Positions 36,224 through 46,367 of a DNA stretch of 64,000 nucleotides are shown in pieces; the stretch's first letter is position 1; each line of letters begins with the position of its first letter. The notes under the pieces are model-generated. The model made no database searches. It was not told where the DNA came from and worked only from the letters and a program-made list of their open reading frames with translations. The stretch is from an uncultured Bacillota bacterium. Lineage in GTDB: Bacteria > Bacillota_I > Bacilli_A > RFN20 > CAG-449. The translations under genes were made by a program, and so were the position numbers. The stretch is from contig CABUOQ010000002.1 in assembly GCA_902493275.1 (NCBI GenBank), forward strand, positions 1 through 64,000. Reading direction: 5' to 3'.

Positions 36224-36247
36224 ATACTCCCCATTCTAAACATGAAT

Positions 36248-36279
36248 ATATGGAATCGGAACTTAATCCGATTCCATAT
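36248..36279 (-). terminator. Intra-locus hairpin between surface lipoprotein genes and cytoplasmic enzyme genes
   Basis: ATATGGAATCGGA (36248-36260) and TCCGATTCCATAT (36267-36279) form a perfect 13-bp stem. On the minus strand no good T-run follows, so it probably attenuates or stabilises rather than ends the transcript. Confidence 0.75.
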
Positions 36280-36300
36280 TTTATTTCTTAATATTTTTTT

Positions 36301-38541
36301 TTATTTTGCAATAGCTGTTAATTCTACAGTAACAGCATTAACGTAAATTGTTCCTGTTGAGCCTGCATCTGGTGCAAAGAAAGAGAAGAAATCAACTGTT
36401 CTATTTGCTACCCATGTTATTTCACTATGATGATAACCTAATTCAACACTACCAATATCTAAGAAGACATTGTTATCAAAGTTATACATAAATCTTCCAC
36501 CATTCCATGTTTTCACATAGTAGTCTAAAGATATTTTATATGTATGTGTATTTTCAATTCTTCCATTACCTTGGAACCATTCAGTAGTAGTATTACCATT
36601 TTTAAAGACCAATTTCTTAGGTGCACTACCCATTGCTTCATTAGCAATTACATCATTATCTCCATCAAAATCACCAACTGTTCTAGTTGCATCATCGCAA
36701 TTTCCAAATTGACGAGAATCTTGTGAGAATGTAAAGCCTACTTTATGTCCATTTGGAGTTTGATCATCTGGAATAGCTTCAGCCTCTTCTAATTTTGCAA
36801 CAACGCTACCAATATAAATTTCAAAAGAAGGGTTATTAGCGCCATAAATATTTAATTGATTCCATCCGCTTTGAATTGTACCTTCATATTTAATACAGAA
36901 GATTCCATTACCGACATCAATAGTTGTTGTTGGCAATGTTGGATTACCATTATCTCCCATCATAATAAGACATAATCCGCCACTATTGACACCATAATAA
37001 TAGATTTCGATGGTTAATTTTTTACCTTCGACCATATTATTTTTTGTTAATCCAGTAAATAAGTGACCATCAGCGTTAGTTAATTTTAAAGCATTGTTAG
37101 TAAATTTATCACTAGCAATCATTGCTTGTTTTGCAGTTTCATTTTCAATATTGTTAATTATAACGGCTTCACCATTAGTTGCACCTGCGCCTTTATCATC
37201 CATATTCCATGTAAATCCGGTTTCAGTTGATAATTGCTCACTTGTTGGAACAACAGCTTGAATTTGAGCGATTTCTTTAGAGCTAATTTCCAAATTATCA
37301 ATAGCGATAATTGCATCAGTAGTTGAACCACTTAATTTAAAGAAACCAAACCATGCATTTCCAGTTTCAGGAACAATCGTTCCAGGGAAAGTAAATGATG
37401 CTGTATGCACTTCATTGACTGTTGTGTTGCTATTAATAAAGTTTTGATTTAATCCATTAGAACCATCCCAGTTCATTTGAACATAGAAATCAGAGAAATT
37501 AGCTGCGGAAGCAGATAAAATCTTATATGAGAATGAAACTGTATAAGTCGCAGAAATTCCACGATGGAAATAATCATTGAATTGATTCATGAAAATACAA
37601 TTAGATGCGCTTCCTGCAGTTCTATTAGCATCTAATATCAATGAGTTACCTGCAATAGCATCTTCTCCACCTGAAAGGTGTGTAGCATTATTAGAATCTG
37701 CCATTGAACGATATGTTGGAGAACGTGTGCCTTGAGCAAAATTCTCTTTAAATGTGCCATATTCAGTCATGGTTGAAGGATCTTGGAATCCTGTTACATC
37801 AAATGTTTCCTCATGAGCTGGTGTAACATTAATAACAATTTCCTCTTCAGCGAAAAGTTCTGAGTCAGTTGGATCTTCAACATAGTAAGCTATTCTATGC
37901 TCTCCAGCAATGTTTGCTTTAAACTTACCATCTTTAATTGATCCAGTTTCATTTAAGTCTTCCAATTCAATAGAACTTGTTAAATCATTACCACGATAAT
38001 CTTTAGCACTAACAGTAGGTAATGTTAACTCTTCACCAACTTTGACTGTATATTGTTTTACAGATGGCATAGTAAATACAGGTGCGCTGGCTTCTTCAAC
38101 AACAATTGTAACTTTACCTGTTTTCGCTCCATCTGTTGAAGTAGCAATAACATCTGCAGTTCCTTTAGCCACGGCAGTTACTTGTCCAGTTTCATCGACA
38201 GTCAAAACCGCTGTATCTGATGAAGATAAAGTATATGTTTTATCATCGGCAGTTTCTGGTAATACTGTAACCGTAACAGTTGTTTTATCACCAACAAATA
38301 AATTAGTTTTTTCAGCGGTAATAGTTACGCTTTCGACATGAATAACTTCCTGTGATGAACTAGAAGATGATAATACTTCTTCACTGGAAGATTCTGAAAC
38401 TTCTTCACTAGAAGATTCGTTAGATGAAATACTTTCACTAGAGGATAATGAACTGGAATTGTTGTTATTATTACAACCAGCTAATCCAACAGAAAGTATG
38501 GCTGCCAAACAGACAGCAAAGGGCATAATTTTCTTTTTCAT
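36301..38541 (-). CDS. Multidomain surface lipoprotein with Big_2 domain and carbohydrate-binding-like modules
   Basis: 746 residues, lipobox LAGC (Cys23), serine/glutamate linker (28-65), Big_2 bacterial Ig domain (about 70-150, ESVTITAEKTNLFVGDKTTV to TSTDGAKTGKVTI), a second Ig-like segment (155-245), and three roughly 150-residue beta-sandwich modules resembling CBMs (aromatic-rich, with GNAWFGFF-, GNGIFCIKYEG- and WFQGNGR-type strands). No catalytic signature was found, so a glycan-binding role on the cell surface is inferred, presenting substrate to the two beta-helix enzymes encoded just upstream. Good SD AAAGGAG. Confidence 0.8.
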   Translation of the reverse strand: MKKKIMPFAVCLAAILSVGLAGCNNNNNSSSLSSSESISSNESSSEEVSESSSEEVLSSSSSSQEVIHVESVTITAEKTNLFVGDKTTVTVTVLPETADDKTYTLSSSDTAVLTVDETGQVTAVAKGTADVIATSTDGAKTGKVTIVVEEASAPVFTMPSVKQYTVKVGEELTLPTVSAKDYRGNDLTSSIELEDLNETGSIKDGKFKANIAGEHRIAYYVEDPTDSELFAEEEIVINVTPAHEETFDVTGFQDPSTMTEYGTFKENFAQGTRSPTYRSMADSNNATHLSGGEDAIAGNSLILDANRTAGSASNCIFMNQFNDYFHRGISATYTVSFSYKILSASAANFSDFYVQMNWDGSNGLNQNFINSNTTVNEVHTASFTFPGTIVPETGNAWFGFFKLSGSTTDAIIAIDNLEISSKEIAQIQAVVPTSEQLSTETGFTWNMDDKGAGATNGEAVIINNIENETAKQAMIASDKFTNNALKLTNADGHLFTGLTKNNMVEGKKLTIEIYYYGVNSGGLCLIMMGDNGNPTLPTTTIDVGNGIFCIKYEGTIQSGWNQLNIYGANNPSFEIYIGSVVAKLEEAEAIPDDQTPNGHKVGFTFSQDSRQFGNCDDATRTVGDFDGDNDVIANEAMGSAPKKLVFKNGNTTTEWFQGNGRIENTHTYKISLDYYVKTWNGGRFMYNFDNNVFLDIGSVELGYHHSEITWVANRTVDFFSFFAPDAGSTGTIYVNAVTVELTAIAK

Positions 38542-38590
38542 TGTTTTCTCCTTTCTTTAGTAACAATTTTTCAGAAAAACTTTTTAATAA

Positions 38591-41500
38591 TTATTTAAAA
38601 TAATATTGTGTCATTCTCGCAGTTTTAGTTTTGTTATCTTCAACGAAGTGAGGAATATTTCCCATTTGAACACGTTTCAAACCTTCATTTTGTCTTTCGG
38701 CATCAGCAACAATAATCGCAATATCTATTTGTTTTCCATCATCGATTGCTTGTTTAAATTCTGGTGCTAACTCAAAAGGAATTAACACTTCCCCAACATA
38801 ACCATCACTCTTACTTGTAAACGCTACTTCCACTTTTGATTTATCATTTATATATTTTGGATTTGTACGTACATCAGAAAAAGTGAAATAATTATGATTA
38901 GTCCAAGTTGGAGCAAATGCGGCTTGCAAAACACCTCCTTTCTCTTTGTATACTTGCATATCAGCACTTGGCATATCGGTAATAGTTGACATAAATAATT
39001 CAACGCAATCACCTAGCCAAAAATCAGAAACAGTTTTAACATTTAATAAATTATCAAAAACATCAAACCCCAAATATATGCCTTTTTCGTTATAAGTCAT
39101 CATTAACTTATTTATTGCGAAATGATCTTTCAACTCCTCTGCAGTTCTTGCACTACCTTCAGCATCAGATATGCCTAATATATCAATATTGGTAATTTCA
39201 TTGTTCTCCCAATCAGATAATTCACCATTGACATTTATAGTTTTTGTTGTTGCTTTGATATCAACCTCAGGTCCAGCCTCACCATTGGCTTTGAACGCAA
39301 TATTGTAATTGCTATCGTTAATCGATATATCATTTGGTGATGAGTTACCCTCAAAAGTAACTCCACTTAGGCCTTTATCCAATGTATAGTAATTATAATT
39401 TCCATCTAAGACGATATCTTCACAGTTGACACATTGTAATAATGTATTAAAACTATCGCCAGAAGGTTGAATATAAGAGCAATCATAGAATAGATTATCG
39501 TTAATATTACTATCCCCTACCCCTCTTAAAGAAATAGAAGCATTACCATTTTTAGCAATAAAATTGTTCTCAATAGTCGCTCCATATAAAGTACCTTTTT
39601 GAGCTACGGTACCATTATTTGAAATTGCAAATATAGAAATATCACCATAAAGAGGTTCAGGCTTAATGTAGCAATTATTAATAAATTTATTATTCTTGAT
39701 AGTTATATTTTGAGCTAATGTCGCTTCGTTATATACATCCATTGAAGAAGCCGCCTGAATAGCGCCATGTCCTACATTCATAAAGGTATTATTTTCAATC
39801 ACAGCATCTGGAACTTGAATTAAAACGCCTCTATTTCTTTTATTACGAATGATATTATTTGAGAAAACTAACTTAGGTGTATTTGATAAAAAAGTTACAC
39901 GGCAATTTCCCCATTCACCAACATTAGACATTCTTTCTTTTACTTTAAAATCATATCCAACTGAAGTTTTTGTTACTTCTTGAATAGTGTAATATCCATT
40001 TGTAGGATTATGTCCTTCAAAGGTTTGTTCATTATAGACTGCTATTTTATCCCCTACTTGCGGTTCTGTTATTGCACTAGTAATTTTTGCAACTGACATT
40101 GATTTAGTACTTCCTCCTTCAGCTGCTGTTAATTTATACCAATATCCGTGTTTAATATTCATCGCATCATCATGTGAATTTTCAATTAAACTATTAGTTA
40201 TTTGCACATCATTGTTCATGCTATTAAAATGCATTGCATCGGCAGTCGCAGTCATTAATGAAGCACTATTTTCTTTTAAAGATAAACTAAATCTATTAAC
40301 ATAAAGATTACTTGTTGAAGAAGAGGTTAAAGCCATTCCCGAAGCATGGTGCATAGTTATTCCTTCTAAATAAACATTTTCAGAATTTGTTATAGAAATT
40401 CCTACAGCATCATATTGCGAGAAAGAAACAGCAACTAAAGTACCATTTCTAGGTCTAGAAATACCTGCATTAGAGAAAGTAACTTCAATTTGATAAGAAG
40501 TGCTTTCATCACCAGAAATGTCATATGTTTTAAATGCATCAACTAAGAAATTTCCACCCTCTAATGGTGTTCTATTTATTTGTCCAAATTCAACCCATGA
40601 TCTTATTGATTTTTTATTAGTGATCAATTTTTTTACTAAAGGATCAAACTCATGGTCTACTTCAATAGTTAATTTGTTATTATTTATATCACCCGCGACA
40701 ATTTTGCCAGTTAAAGAGGAAGGCAATTTAGCATCAAGAGTTATTCCGTTTAAATAAAGATTTTTACAATTATCAACAGCAAAATATCCTTTCCAATTTA
40801 AATCATTTGTAATAATAACTAAAGAAGTATTATCTCCTTCAATATAAGTACCATTTAATCCATTTAAAGATAATGTTTGACTAGAATCACTTAAATATGC
40901 TTCAAGTTCTATTTCACCACTAGGTAATTTTATTTTTGCTTCTTTACCAGCATCGTTTAATTCTTTAGCTAAGTAAATAGCTGTTTGAAGGCGATAATAA
41001 TTATTAAGTGTTCCATCTTTAAAATATTTTTGCACTTGGCTTAATTGAATATCATTAAATTTAATGATGGATTCTGATTGCATATCAGCATCTTTTTTTA
41101 CCGGATATTTTTCAACAATTAAATCTTGATTAACACCGACTAATCCTTCATCAGTTAATCCATATTTTTCTTGTGATGTTAATTCGCCATTAGAATAAGG
41201 AGATTCACTAAGTTTTTCAACAAGCTGTGAGACACTCAAATTTTTATTTGGATCATCTTCTATTACTTCAAGTTCTACCGAATCAGTTTTATTATTATCG
41301 TTAGTAGTTACACTTACTGAACAAGTACCACTTTTTTTAGCGGTAACCACTCCAGTCTCAGAGATTTCTACACAATCATTACTAGCACTATAAGTAACCA
41401 TTTTATTTGTTGCAGTTGCTGGAAGAATTTCAGTTACCAATTGTCTTGATTCTCCAACTTTTAAAATATTATTATTTATTGTTAATGATACACTTTCAAC

Positions 41501-41641
41501 TGGTATTAAAACCTGTGAACCTTCACTAGATGAATTATTACCATTAAATGAACTACTTCCAGTTTGATTATTACATGACGTTACAAATGGTAGGATTCCA
41601 ATTAAAGCAACTAATGGTAATATGAAATTTCTCTTTTTCAT
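38591..41641 (-). CDS. Surface lipoprotein with Big_2, parallel beta-helix and CBM9-like domains
   Basis: 1016 residues, lipobox VTSC (Cys23), Ser/Asn linker, Big_2 domain (about 48-130), a short helical segment (135-240) and a right-handed parallel beta-helix (about 245-790) full of N-x-I-N-N turns such as NNTFMNVGHG. A CBM9-like domain ends it (about 800-1016, GELSDWENNEI onward). The NSHDDAMNIKHGYW segment near 480 resembles GH110 alpha-galactosidases and related beta-helix glycosidases or lyases, and could hold catalytic Asp residues. It is very likely an extracellular polysaccharide-degrading enzyme with unproven specificity. Its neighbour at 41642 is a paralogue over the helix. Confidence 0.78.
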   Translation of the reverse strand: MKKRNFILPLVALIGILPFVTSCNNQTGSSSFNGNNSSSEGSQVLIPVESVSLTINNNILKVGESRQLVTEILPATATNKMVTYSASNDCVEISETGVVTAKKSGTCSVSVTTNDNNKTDSVELEVIEDDPNKNLSVSQLVEKLSESPYSNGELTSQEKYGLTDEGLVGVNQDLIVEKYPVKKDADMQSESIIKFNDIQLSQVQKYFKDGTLNNYYRLQTAIYLAKELNDAGKEAKIKLPSGEIELEAYLSDSSQTLSLNGLNGTYIEGDNTSLVIITNDLNWKGYFAVDNCKNLYLNGITLDAKLPSSLTGKIVAGDINNNKLTIEVDHEFDPLVKKLITNKKSIRSWVEFGQINRTPLEGGNFLVDAFKTYDISGDESTSYQIEVTFSNAGISRPRNGTLVAVSFSQYDAVGISITNSENVYLEGITMHHASGMALTSSSTSNLYVNRFSLSLKENSASLMTATADAMHFNSMNNDVQITNSLIENSHDDAMNIKHGYWYKLTAAEGGSTKSMSVAKITSAITEPQVGDKIAVYNEQTFEGHNPTNGYYTIQEVTKTSVGYDFKVKERMSNVGEWGNCRVTFLSNTPKLVFSNNIIRNKRNRGVLIQVPDAVIENNTFMNVGHGAIQAASSMDVYNEATLAQNITIKNNKFINNCYIKPEPLYGDISIFAISNNGTVAQKGTLYGATIENNFIAKNGNASISLRGVGDSNINDNLFYDCSYIQPSGDSFNTLLQCVNCEDIVLDGNYNYYTLDKGLSGVTFEGNSSPNDISINDSNYNIAFKANGEAGPEVDIKATTKTINVNGELSDWENNEITNIDILGISDAEGSARTAEELKDHFAINKLMMTYNEKGIYLGFDVFDNLLNVKTVSDFWLGDCVELFMSTITDMPSADMQVYKEKGGVLQAAFAPTWTNHNYFTFSDVRTNPKYINDKSKVEVAFTSKSDGYVGEVLIPFELAPEFKQAIDDGKQIDIAIIVADAERQNEGLKRVQMGNIPHFVEDNKTKTARMTQYYFK

Positions 41642-43732
41642 TTAATCTATCTCCTTTTTTTCATTATCTTGTTCTATTTGACCGCTGCAATTAGCAAATT
41701 GAATTAATTCAAATGCATCATTATTAATAGCCAATAAAACATTATTATAAATATTTATCTCTTCTGAAGTTTCGACACTCATTATTAATGAAGTTCTCTT
41801 AGTTGTGTAATGAAATAAATTATTATGAATTTTAGTATTTTTATTTGCTAAAGCCCAAATATTTGTTCCATAGCCATTAGTAAAATAATTATTGTAAATG
41901 TCAACGTTTTGAATTGTTCCACTTACACATTTAGAAGTATTATCTCCATATGCAAATACACTTAAATCATTATAATTATTGATAAATTTATTGTTTGCTA
42001 TAACTATATCTTGAGGTACAATCGCCTCTTTGAATATATCATTAACCGCTAGAACTTGAATTGCTCCCATAACAACATTTTCAAAAGTACAATTGACTAT
42101 CTCAGATTCTCTAGATTGCAATAAAATGCCCCTATTTCTTTTATTTCTAATAATGCAATTGTTCAATTTTAGCTTTGTGACTCTTGTAGCATTACCAACA
42201 TTTAATCCAACTGTAACTTTTGACGGTCTTTTATCGACTGTTAAGGTATAGGATGTACCTATTTTTGAAATATCTACAATTGTAAATGAATCAATTAGTC
42301 CCATAGTTGTTGGCTCGTAAACGTCTATCTTATCACCCTTTTCAAAAGGAATGGCAACTTCATTTTGGGTTTGAGCAATATCTATCTCTTTAGAACTAGC
42401 ATTAACACTTGTTACTCTTGTATAGAAAGATTTAATATTTAATGCATCGTCATGACTACTTTCTAGTAAACAATTTGTTATATTAAGATTACCTTCTAAA
42501 GCAATAGTGTGAATGATATCTGCTGTGCAAGTCATAATTCTGGAAGATCCTTCTTTAACAGCGAAATTAGTTCTATTTAAATAAACGTTTTTACCATTTT
42601 CAATTCGCATTCCCATCCCACCAGTAACGTGAACTAAAACATTTTCAAAATAGACATCATCGCATTTAACAAAGTGGAATCCGTGATTTTCATACATGGT
42701 ATAAGCAAAAGAAACGTGAGTACCGACTTCTGGATCTTTATATTCAGTAGTACGATAAGGGAAATTAGCATTTAACGTTAATGCTAGTTCTCTTTTAATC
42801 TCATCATAATTTATATCAAGAACCCCTCTAGAAGAATCACTTGTAGGAGAATTATAAAATAAATTTTTATTTCGATCAGGTACATATCTCTGGGTATTAT
42901 TATCAAAATAGCATTCCATATAAGAGCATGTTTTCTTTTGATAATTTTTATAAATTTCTCTTTCTAGATGAAATTCTTCTGGAATATCCAAATAAACAAC
43001 CGGATTAGAATCAACTCTTTCAACTCTTTTTACCACTCCACCAATGGTAGGAGAATTCTCCATATCAAAAGTTATATTATTTAAATGAATGTTACTTGAA
43101 ACTTTTGCTTCAAAATATGTTCCCCATCCACTATAGATAAACTGAGTTCCCTCTTCACCTACTAGATATAAATCTTTAATTCCCGTTACATCAACAGTGG
43201 AAGTAAATTTATATACATCACCATTAAATTTAACAATTTTGATACCTTCAACATCTGTGATATTTGCTAATAATATTGATAAATTACCCGAATTATTTTG
43301 TCCTGTAGGAGTTATATTATAATCTTCAGCTAAATATATGTGACCCTCATTAGGACATGGATATAATTCTTCATTTTCAAATTTTTCTTTATCAACACCA
43401 ACTTCTTTAATATTCGATAATCCCATATTTTCTTTTTCCTTCATATCATCTTTAAATGGTGATGAACCAAGATTAGTTAATATTTCATCTCTTTCAAGAT
43501 AATTTTCATCAATGAAACTTGATGATTCACTATCTGATGAACTTAGCGATTCACTACTTGATAAGCTTGAATTTTCACTTTCTAATGAAGATTCATCAAG
43601 AGAAGATTCACTAACTACAGAAGATAGGCTTGAACTATTCAAACTAGAACTTAAGCTAGAAGAATTGCTATTTGTGCAAGAAAATGAAGTTAATAAAAAC
43701 AATAGAAATACTATTTTACCTTGATTTTTCAT
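41642..43732 (-). CDS. Surface lipoprotein with parallel beta-helix, paralogue of the next gene
   Basis: 696 residues, lipobox SFSC (Cys19), a serine/leucine/glutamate linker (20-75), then a beta-helix (about 130-690) without Big_2 or CBM9 parts. It shares with the 38591-41641 product the blocks YLNRTNFAVKEGS, ESSHDDALNIKSFY and IIRNKRNRGILLQ, so a tandem duplication with domain loss or gain is likely. The DDALNIK stretch is the best active-site candidate and is GH110-like. Extracellular polysaccharide hydrolase or lyase is inferred. The stop abuts the next gene's start with no gap; the gene follows the binding protein by 2 bases. Confidence 0.78.
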   Translation of the reverse strand: MKNQGKIVFLLFLLTSFSCTNSNSSSLSSSLNSSSLSSVVSESSLDESSLESENSSLSSSESLSSSDSESSSFIDENYLERDEILTNLGSSPFKDDMKEKENMGLSNIKEVGVDKEKFENEELYPCPNEGHIYLAEDYNITPTGQNNSGNLSILLANITDVEGIKIVKFNGDVYKFTSTVDVTGIKDLYLVGEEGTQFIYSGWGTYFEAKVSSNIHLNNITFDMENSPTIGGVVKRVERVDSNPVVYLDIPEEFHLEREIYKNYQKKTCSYMECYFDNNTQRYVPDRNKNLFYNSPTSDSSRGVLDINYDEIKRELALTLNANFPYRTTEYKDPEVGTHVSFAYTMYENHGFHFVKCDDVYFENVLVHVTGGMGMRIENGKNVYLNRTNFAVKEGSSRIMTCTADIIHTIALEGNLNITNCLLESSHDDALNIKSFYTRVTSVNASSKEIDIAQTQNEVAIPFEKGDKIDVYEPTTMGLIDSFTIVDISKIGTSYTLTVDKRPSKVTVGLNVGNATRVTKLKLNNCIIRNKRNRGILLQSRESEIVNCTFENVVMGAIQVLAVNDIFKEAIVPQDIVIANNKFINNYNDLSVFAYGDNTSKCVSGTIQNVDIYNNYFTNGYGTNIWALANKNTKIHNNLFHYTTKRTSLIMSVETSEEINIYNNVLLAINNDAFELIQFANCSGQIEQDNEKKEID

Positions 43733-43734
43733 AG

Positions 43735-45474
43735 CTATTTACCTTGATTATATCGATTTAATGCATCGTTATAGCATTTTAGCAATTTATCGGCATCAAA
43801 TCCTTTGAGTTCATTTATCAAACTTTGATAGCTTTCCTCATTATAAGGATCTTTGCCATCAACCCCTCTTACATAACATGACTCTAAGTATTCTAATTGA
43901 GGATCTAATGCTGCTTTTATCGTTGTCACATCCCCATATTCTGTGCCACTTAATTTAATTTCTCCTGGTTCAGGATTTTTTAAATAAGGTAAATATTTGC
44001 GCGACATTTGATTTAATGAAGTAATAATATCATCATTCATTTTTTCAACAAAATCAGCGGACCAATAAAGTGCAGATGCACTTCCAACATTTGGAGTAAT
44101 AGTTGCTCGATATTGTTCTTGATTTCCAGTCCAAGTAGATGGAACATTGAAAGTCCATGAAGTATGCTCTTCATTATCCCAATTCCAGTTTTCACCTTCA
44201 ACACCATATGAGATCAATTGTGTTCCTAAATCGCTATACATTATATCTAATAATCTTGCTACTTCTCTAACATAAATTGATTTTTGAGGGATAGTCGCGC
44301 CATCTGGAATAAAATATCCTAATCCTAAATGTAAAGGATTACCTGTATAATATGAAGAAGTAAGCGGACCAAAAGTCACATAGTTGCTCTCATAATCATA
44401 ACCAACTATCAAATATGCAGCTGCGGCAACAAAACTACCTAATCGATTTTTCATTCCCGTTAATGCTAATTGGTTGTCAGTTTTATTTGAAAAAGTACTG
44501 ACATCCATCAAACCTTCACTCCACAAGGTATTCATAAATTGAAGATATTTTCTATATGCCTCAGTATATGGAACATAGGTGAAACTAGATTGATTGTTTT
44601 CAATTTCAACTCCGTATGAAACATAGCCATAACTTGCTAAAACAAAGTTTCTTAAATACTCTAATGATTTTGAAGTCACAGGTATTTCATCGTTAGAATC
44701 ATCATTTAAATTAGCATCTAGCTCTTTAAAAGCTCTCAATACAGTTAAGTATTCCTCAATGGTTTTAATTTCATCAGCTTTTGGAAGAAGTTTACCATTA
44801 TACCCTCCGAATTCATTATTAATATTTTCAATCCATTGCTCATTGATAAACATCTTAAATGTTAAATCTCGAGCAACATCATTTACAGATAAAGTTGAAT
44901 ACATTTTTCCATCACTTAATGTTACAACTTTCTTTGCATCACTTTTTTGTATATCTACACCAAAATTATTTTCTAAGCCTTTTTTATAATTAGGCATATA
45001 ATTATCAATAATATTGCCAACTTGAATTGTTGATTCACCTACTTTATAAGAATAATTATCATCATTAAATGGAACATAAGCATCGTAATTTCTTTCAGCA
45101 TATCGTACCAATTCTGAAATTGAATTATTAAATAAAAATAGATCTGGAATTGTGCTATCGGATGACCACGCTCCAGTTCTTTGATTGGTATAAGCTGAAG
45201 TATCCGGGGTGGTGAATTCAAAATTTAATCCTGTAATTTCTGATAAGTGTTTAAACATTACTAAATCTTTATATTCAGGATTTCCAGCACTATGTGGGGC
45301 AAATATTTTTATTGTTACTGGATCTTTAACTATCCTATATGGATTATCCTCTGTTCCGTTAGGTAAAAAATTATCAGGATTATAACTTCTATTTGATCCG
45401 GTACATCCAACAAGTGCTCCTAAAGATAAAACCACACTTGCTATTATTGATGATATTTTTTTTATTTTGTTCAT
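43735..45474 (-). CDS. Oligosaccharide-binding lipoprotein, LplA/YtcQ-type
   Basis: 579 residues, lipobox LVGC (Cys24), a large binding-protein fold with the LplA-family opening (DPVTIKIFAPHSAGNPEYKD). The length, well above the usual 420, is that of the family paired with LplB/LplC permeases, which in Bacillus import oligogalacturonides and rhamnogalacturonan fragments (YtcQ/YtcP/YteP). Third gene of the operon, 11 bases after the second permease. It should catch oligosaccharides released by the lipoproteins encoded downstream. Confidence 0.87.
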   Translation of the reverse strand: MNKIKKISSIIASVVLSLGALVGCTGSNRSYNPDNFLPNGTEDNPYRIVKDPVTIKIFAPHSAGNPEYKDLVMFKHLSEITGLNFEFTTPDTSAYTNQRTGAWSSDSTIPDLFLFNNSISELVRYAERNYDAYVPFNDDNYSYKVGESTIQVGNIIDNYMPNYKKGLENNFGVDIQKSDAKKVVTLSDGKMYSTLSVNDVARDLTFKMFINEQWIENINNEFGGYNGKLLPKADEIKTIEEYLTVLRAFKELDANLNDDSNDEIPVTSKSLEYLRNFVLASYGYVSYGVEIENNQSSFTYVPYTEAYRKYLQFMNTLWSEGLMDVSTFSNKTDNQLALTGMKNRLGSFVAAAAYLIVGYDYESNYVTFGPLTSSYYTGNPLHLGLGYFIPDGATIPQKSIYVREVARLLDIMYSDLGTQLISYGVEGENWNWDNEEHTSWTFNVPSTWTGNQEQYRATITPNVGSASALYWSADFVEKMNDDIITSLNQMSRKYLPYLKNPEPGEIKLSGTEYGDVTTIKAALDPQLEYLESCYVRGVDGKDPYNEESYQSLINELKGFDADKLLKCYNDALNRYNQGK

Positions 45475-45485
45475 AGATTTCTCCT

Positions 45486-46352
45486 TTATCCTTTAACGCC
45501 ACCAATAGTGACACCCTTTTCAAAATATTTTTGAAAGAATGGGTAAATAATTAGAAGTGGTAATGATGAAACAACTATAGTTACATATTTTAGTTGTTCA
45601 GATAGATTGACATCTGTCCCTCCACCAACTGAAGATTGATTTGAAATTAAAATATTATTTAATACATTTTGCAACGGCAATAACGATGAATCTTGTACGT
45701 ACATAAGAGCATTGAAATATGAATTCCAATAACCAACCACAGCATATAAAATCATAACTGCAATTATTGGTCTACATAATGGTAGGACAATGCGAGTAAA
45801 GATTCTTACATCGCCACATCCATCAATCATAGCTGCTTCTTGCACTTCCATAGGAATTGAAGATTGCATATAAGTACGAATAACAATGATATTAAAAACT
45901 GATATGCATCCTGGAAGAATAATTGCCCAAATTGTATTATAGAGTTTTAATTGTTGAATCAATAAATAAGTTGGAATCATTCCTCCTGAAACAAACATTG
46001 TTAATACTAAAAATAAATTAACAAACTTTCTACCTTTAAAGTCTCTTCTAGATAATGGATAAGCGCACAAAACTTGGCATGTAACCTGAATAACTGTTCC
46101 AATCGCTGTATAAATCAATGAATTTTTAAATCCTCGCCAGATGGTTTCATTTTTTAAAATCATCTTATAACCATCTAAAGTAAATTCCTGTGGAAATAGT
46201 CCAACTTCACCAGAAATAACTGCATCTGCAGAAGAAAAAGAAGAAGCGAGAACATTTATCAATGGGAATAAGAATATCAAAGCAATTATCCCCATAATAA
46301 TCATTATAATTACATCAAATATTTTATCTTTGCCTTTACTTGAACGATTCAT
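45486..46352 (-). CDS. Sugar ABC permease, LplC/YtcP-type
   Basis: 288 residues, six membrane segments, EAA loop VQEAAMIDGCGDVRIFTRI near 190. The closing GVTIGGVKG tail is characteristic of the LplC group. It forms the heterodimeric channel with the 323-residue permease encoded 15 bases upstream. No ATPase is in this operon; the MsmK-type ATPase at 49.8 kb is a likely partner. Confidence 0.9.
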   Translation of the reverse strand: MNRSSKGKDKIFDVIIMIIMGIIALIFLFPLINVLASSFSSADAVISGEVGLFPQEFTLDGYKMILKNETIWRGFKNSLIYTAIGTVIQVTCQVLCAYPLSRRDFKGRKFVNLFLVLTMFVSGGMIPTYLLIQQLKLYNTIWAIILPGCISVFNIIVIRTYMQSSIPMEVQEAAMIDGCGDVRIFTRIVLPLCRPIIAVMILYAVVGYWNSYFNALMYVQDSSLLPLQNVLNNILISNQSSVGGGTDVNLSEQLKYVTIVVSSLPLLIIYPFFQKYFEKGVTIGGVKG

Positions 46353-46367
46353 GATTTGCTCCTTTTA

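Noticed and set aside
43512..43724. Plus-strand acidic repeat frame
   Set aside because: Same artefact, opposite the serine-rich linker of the beta-helix lipoprotein.
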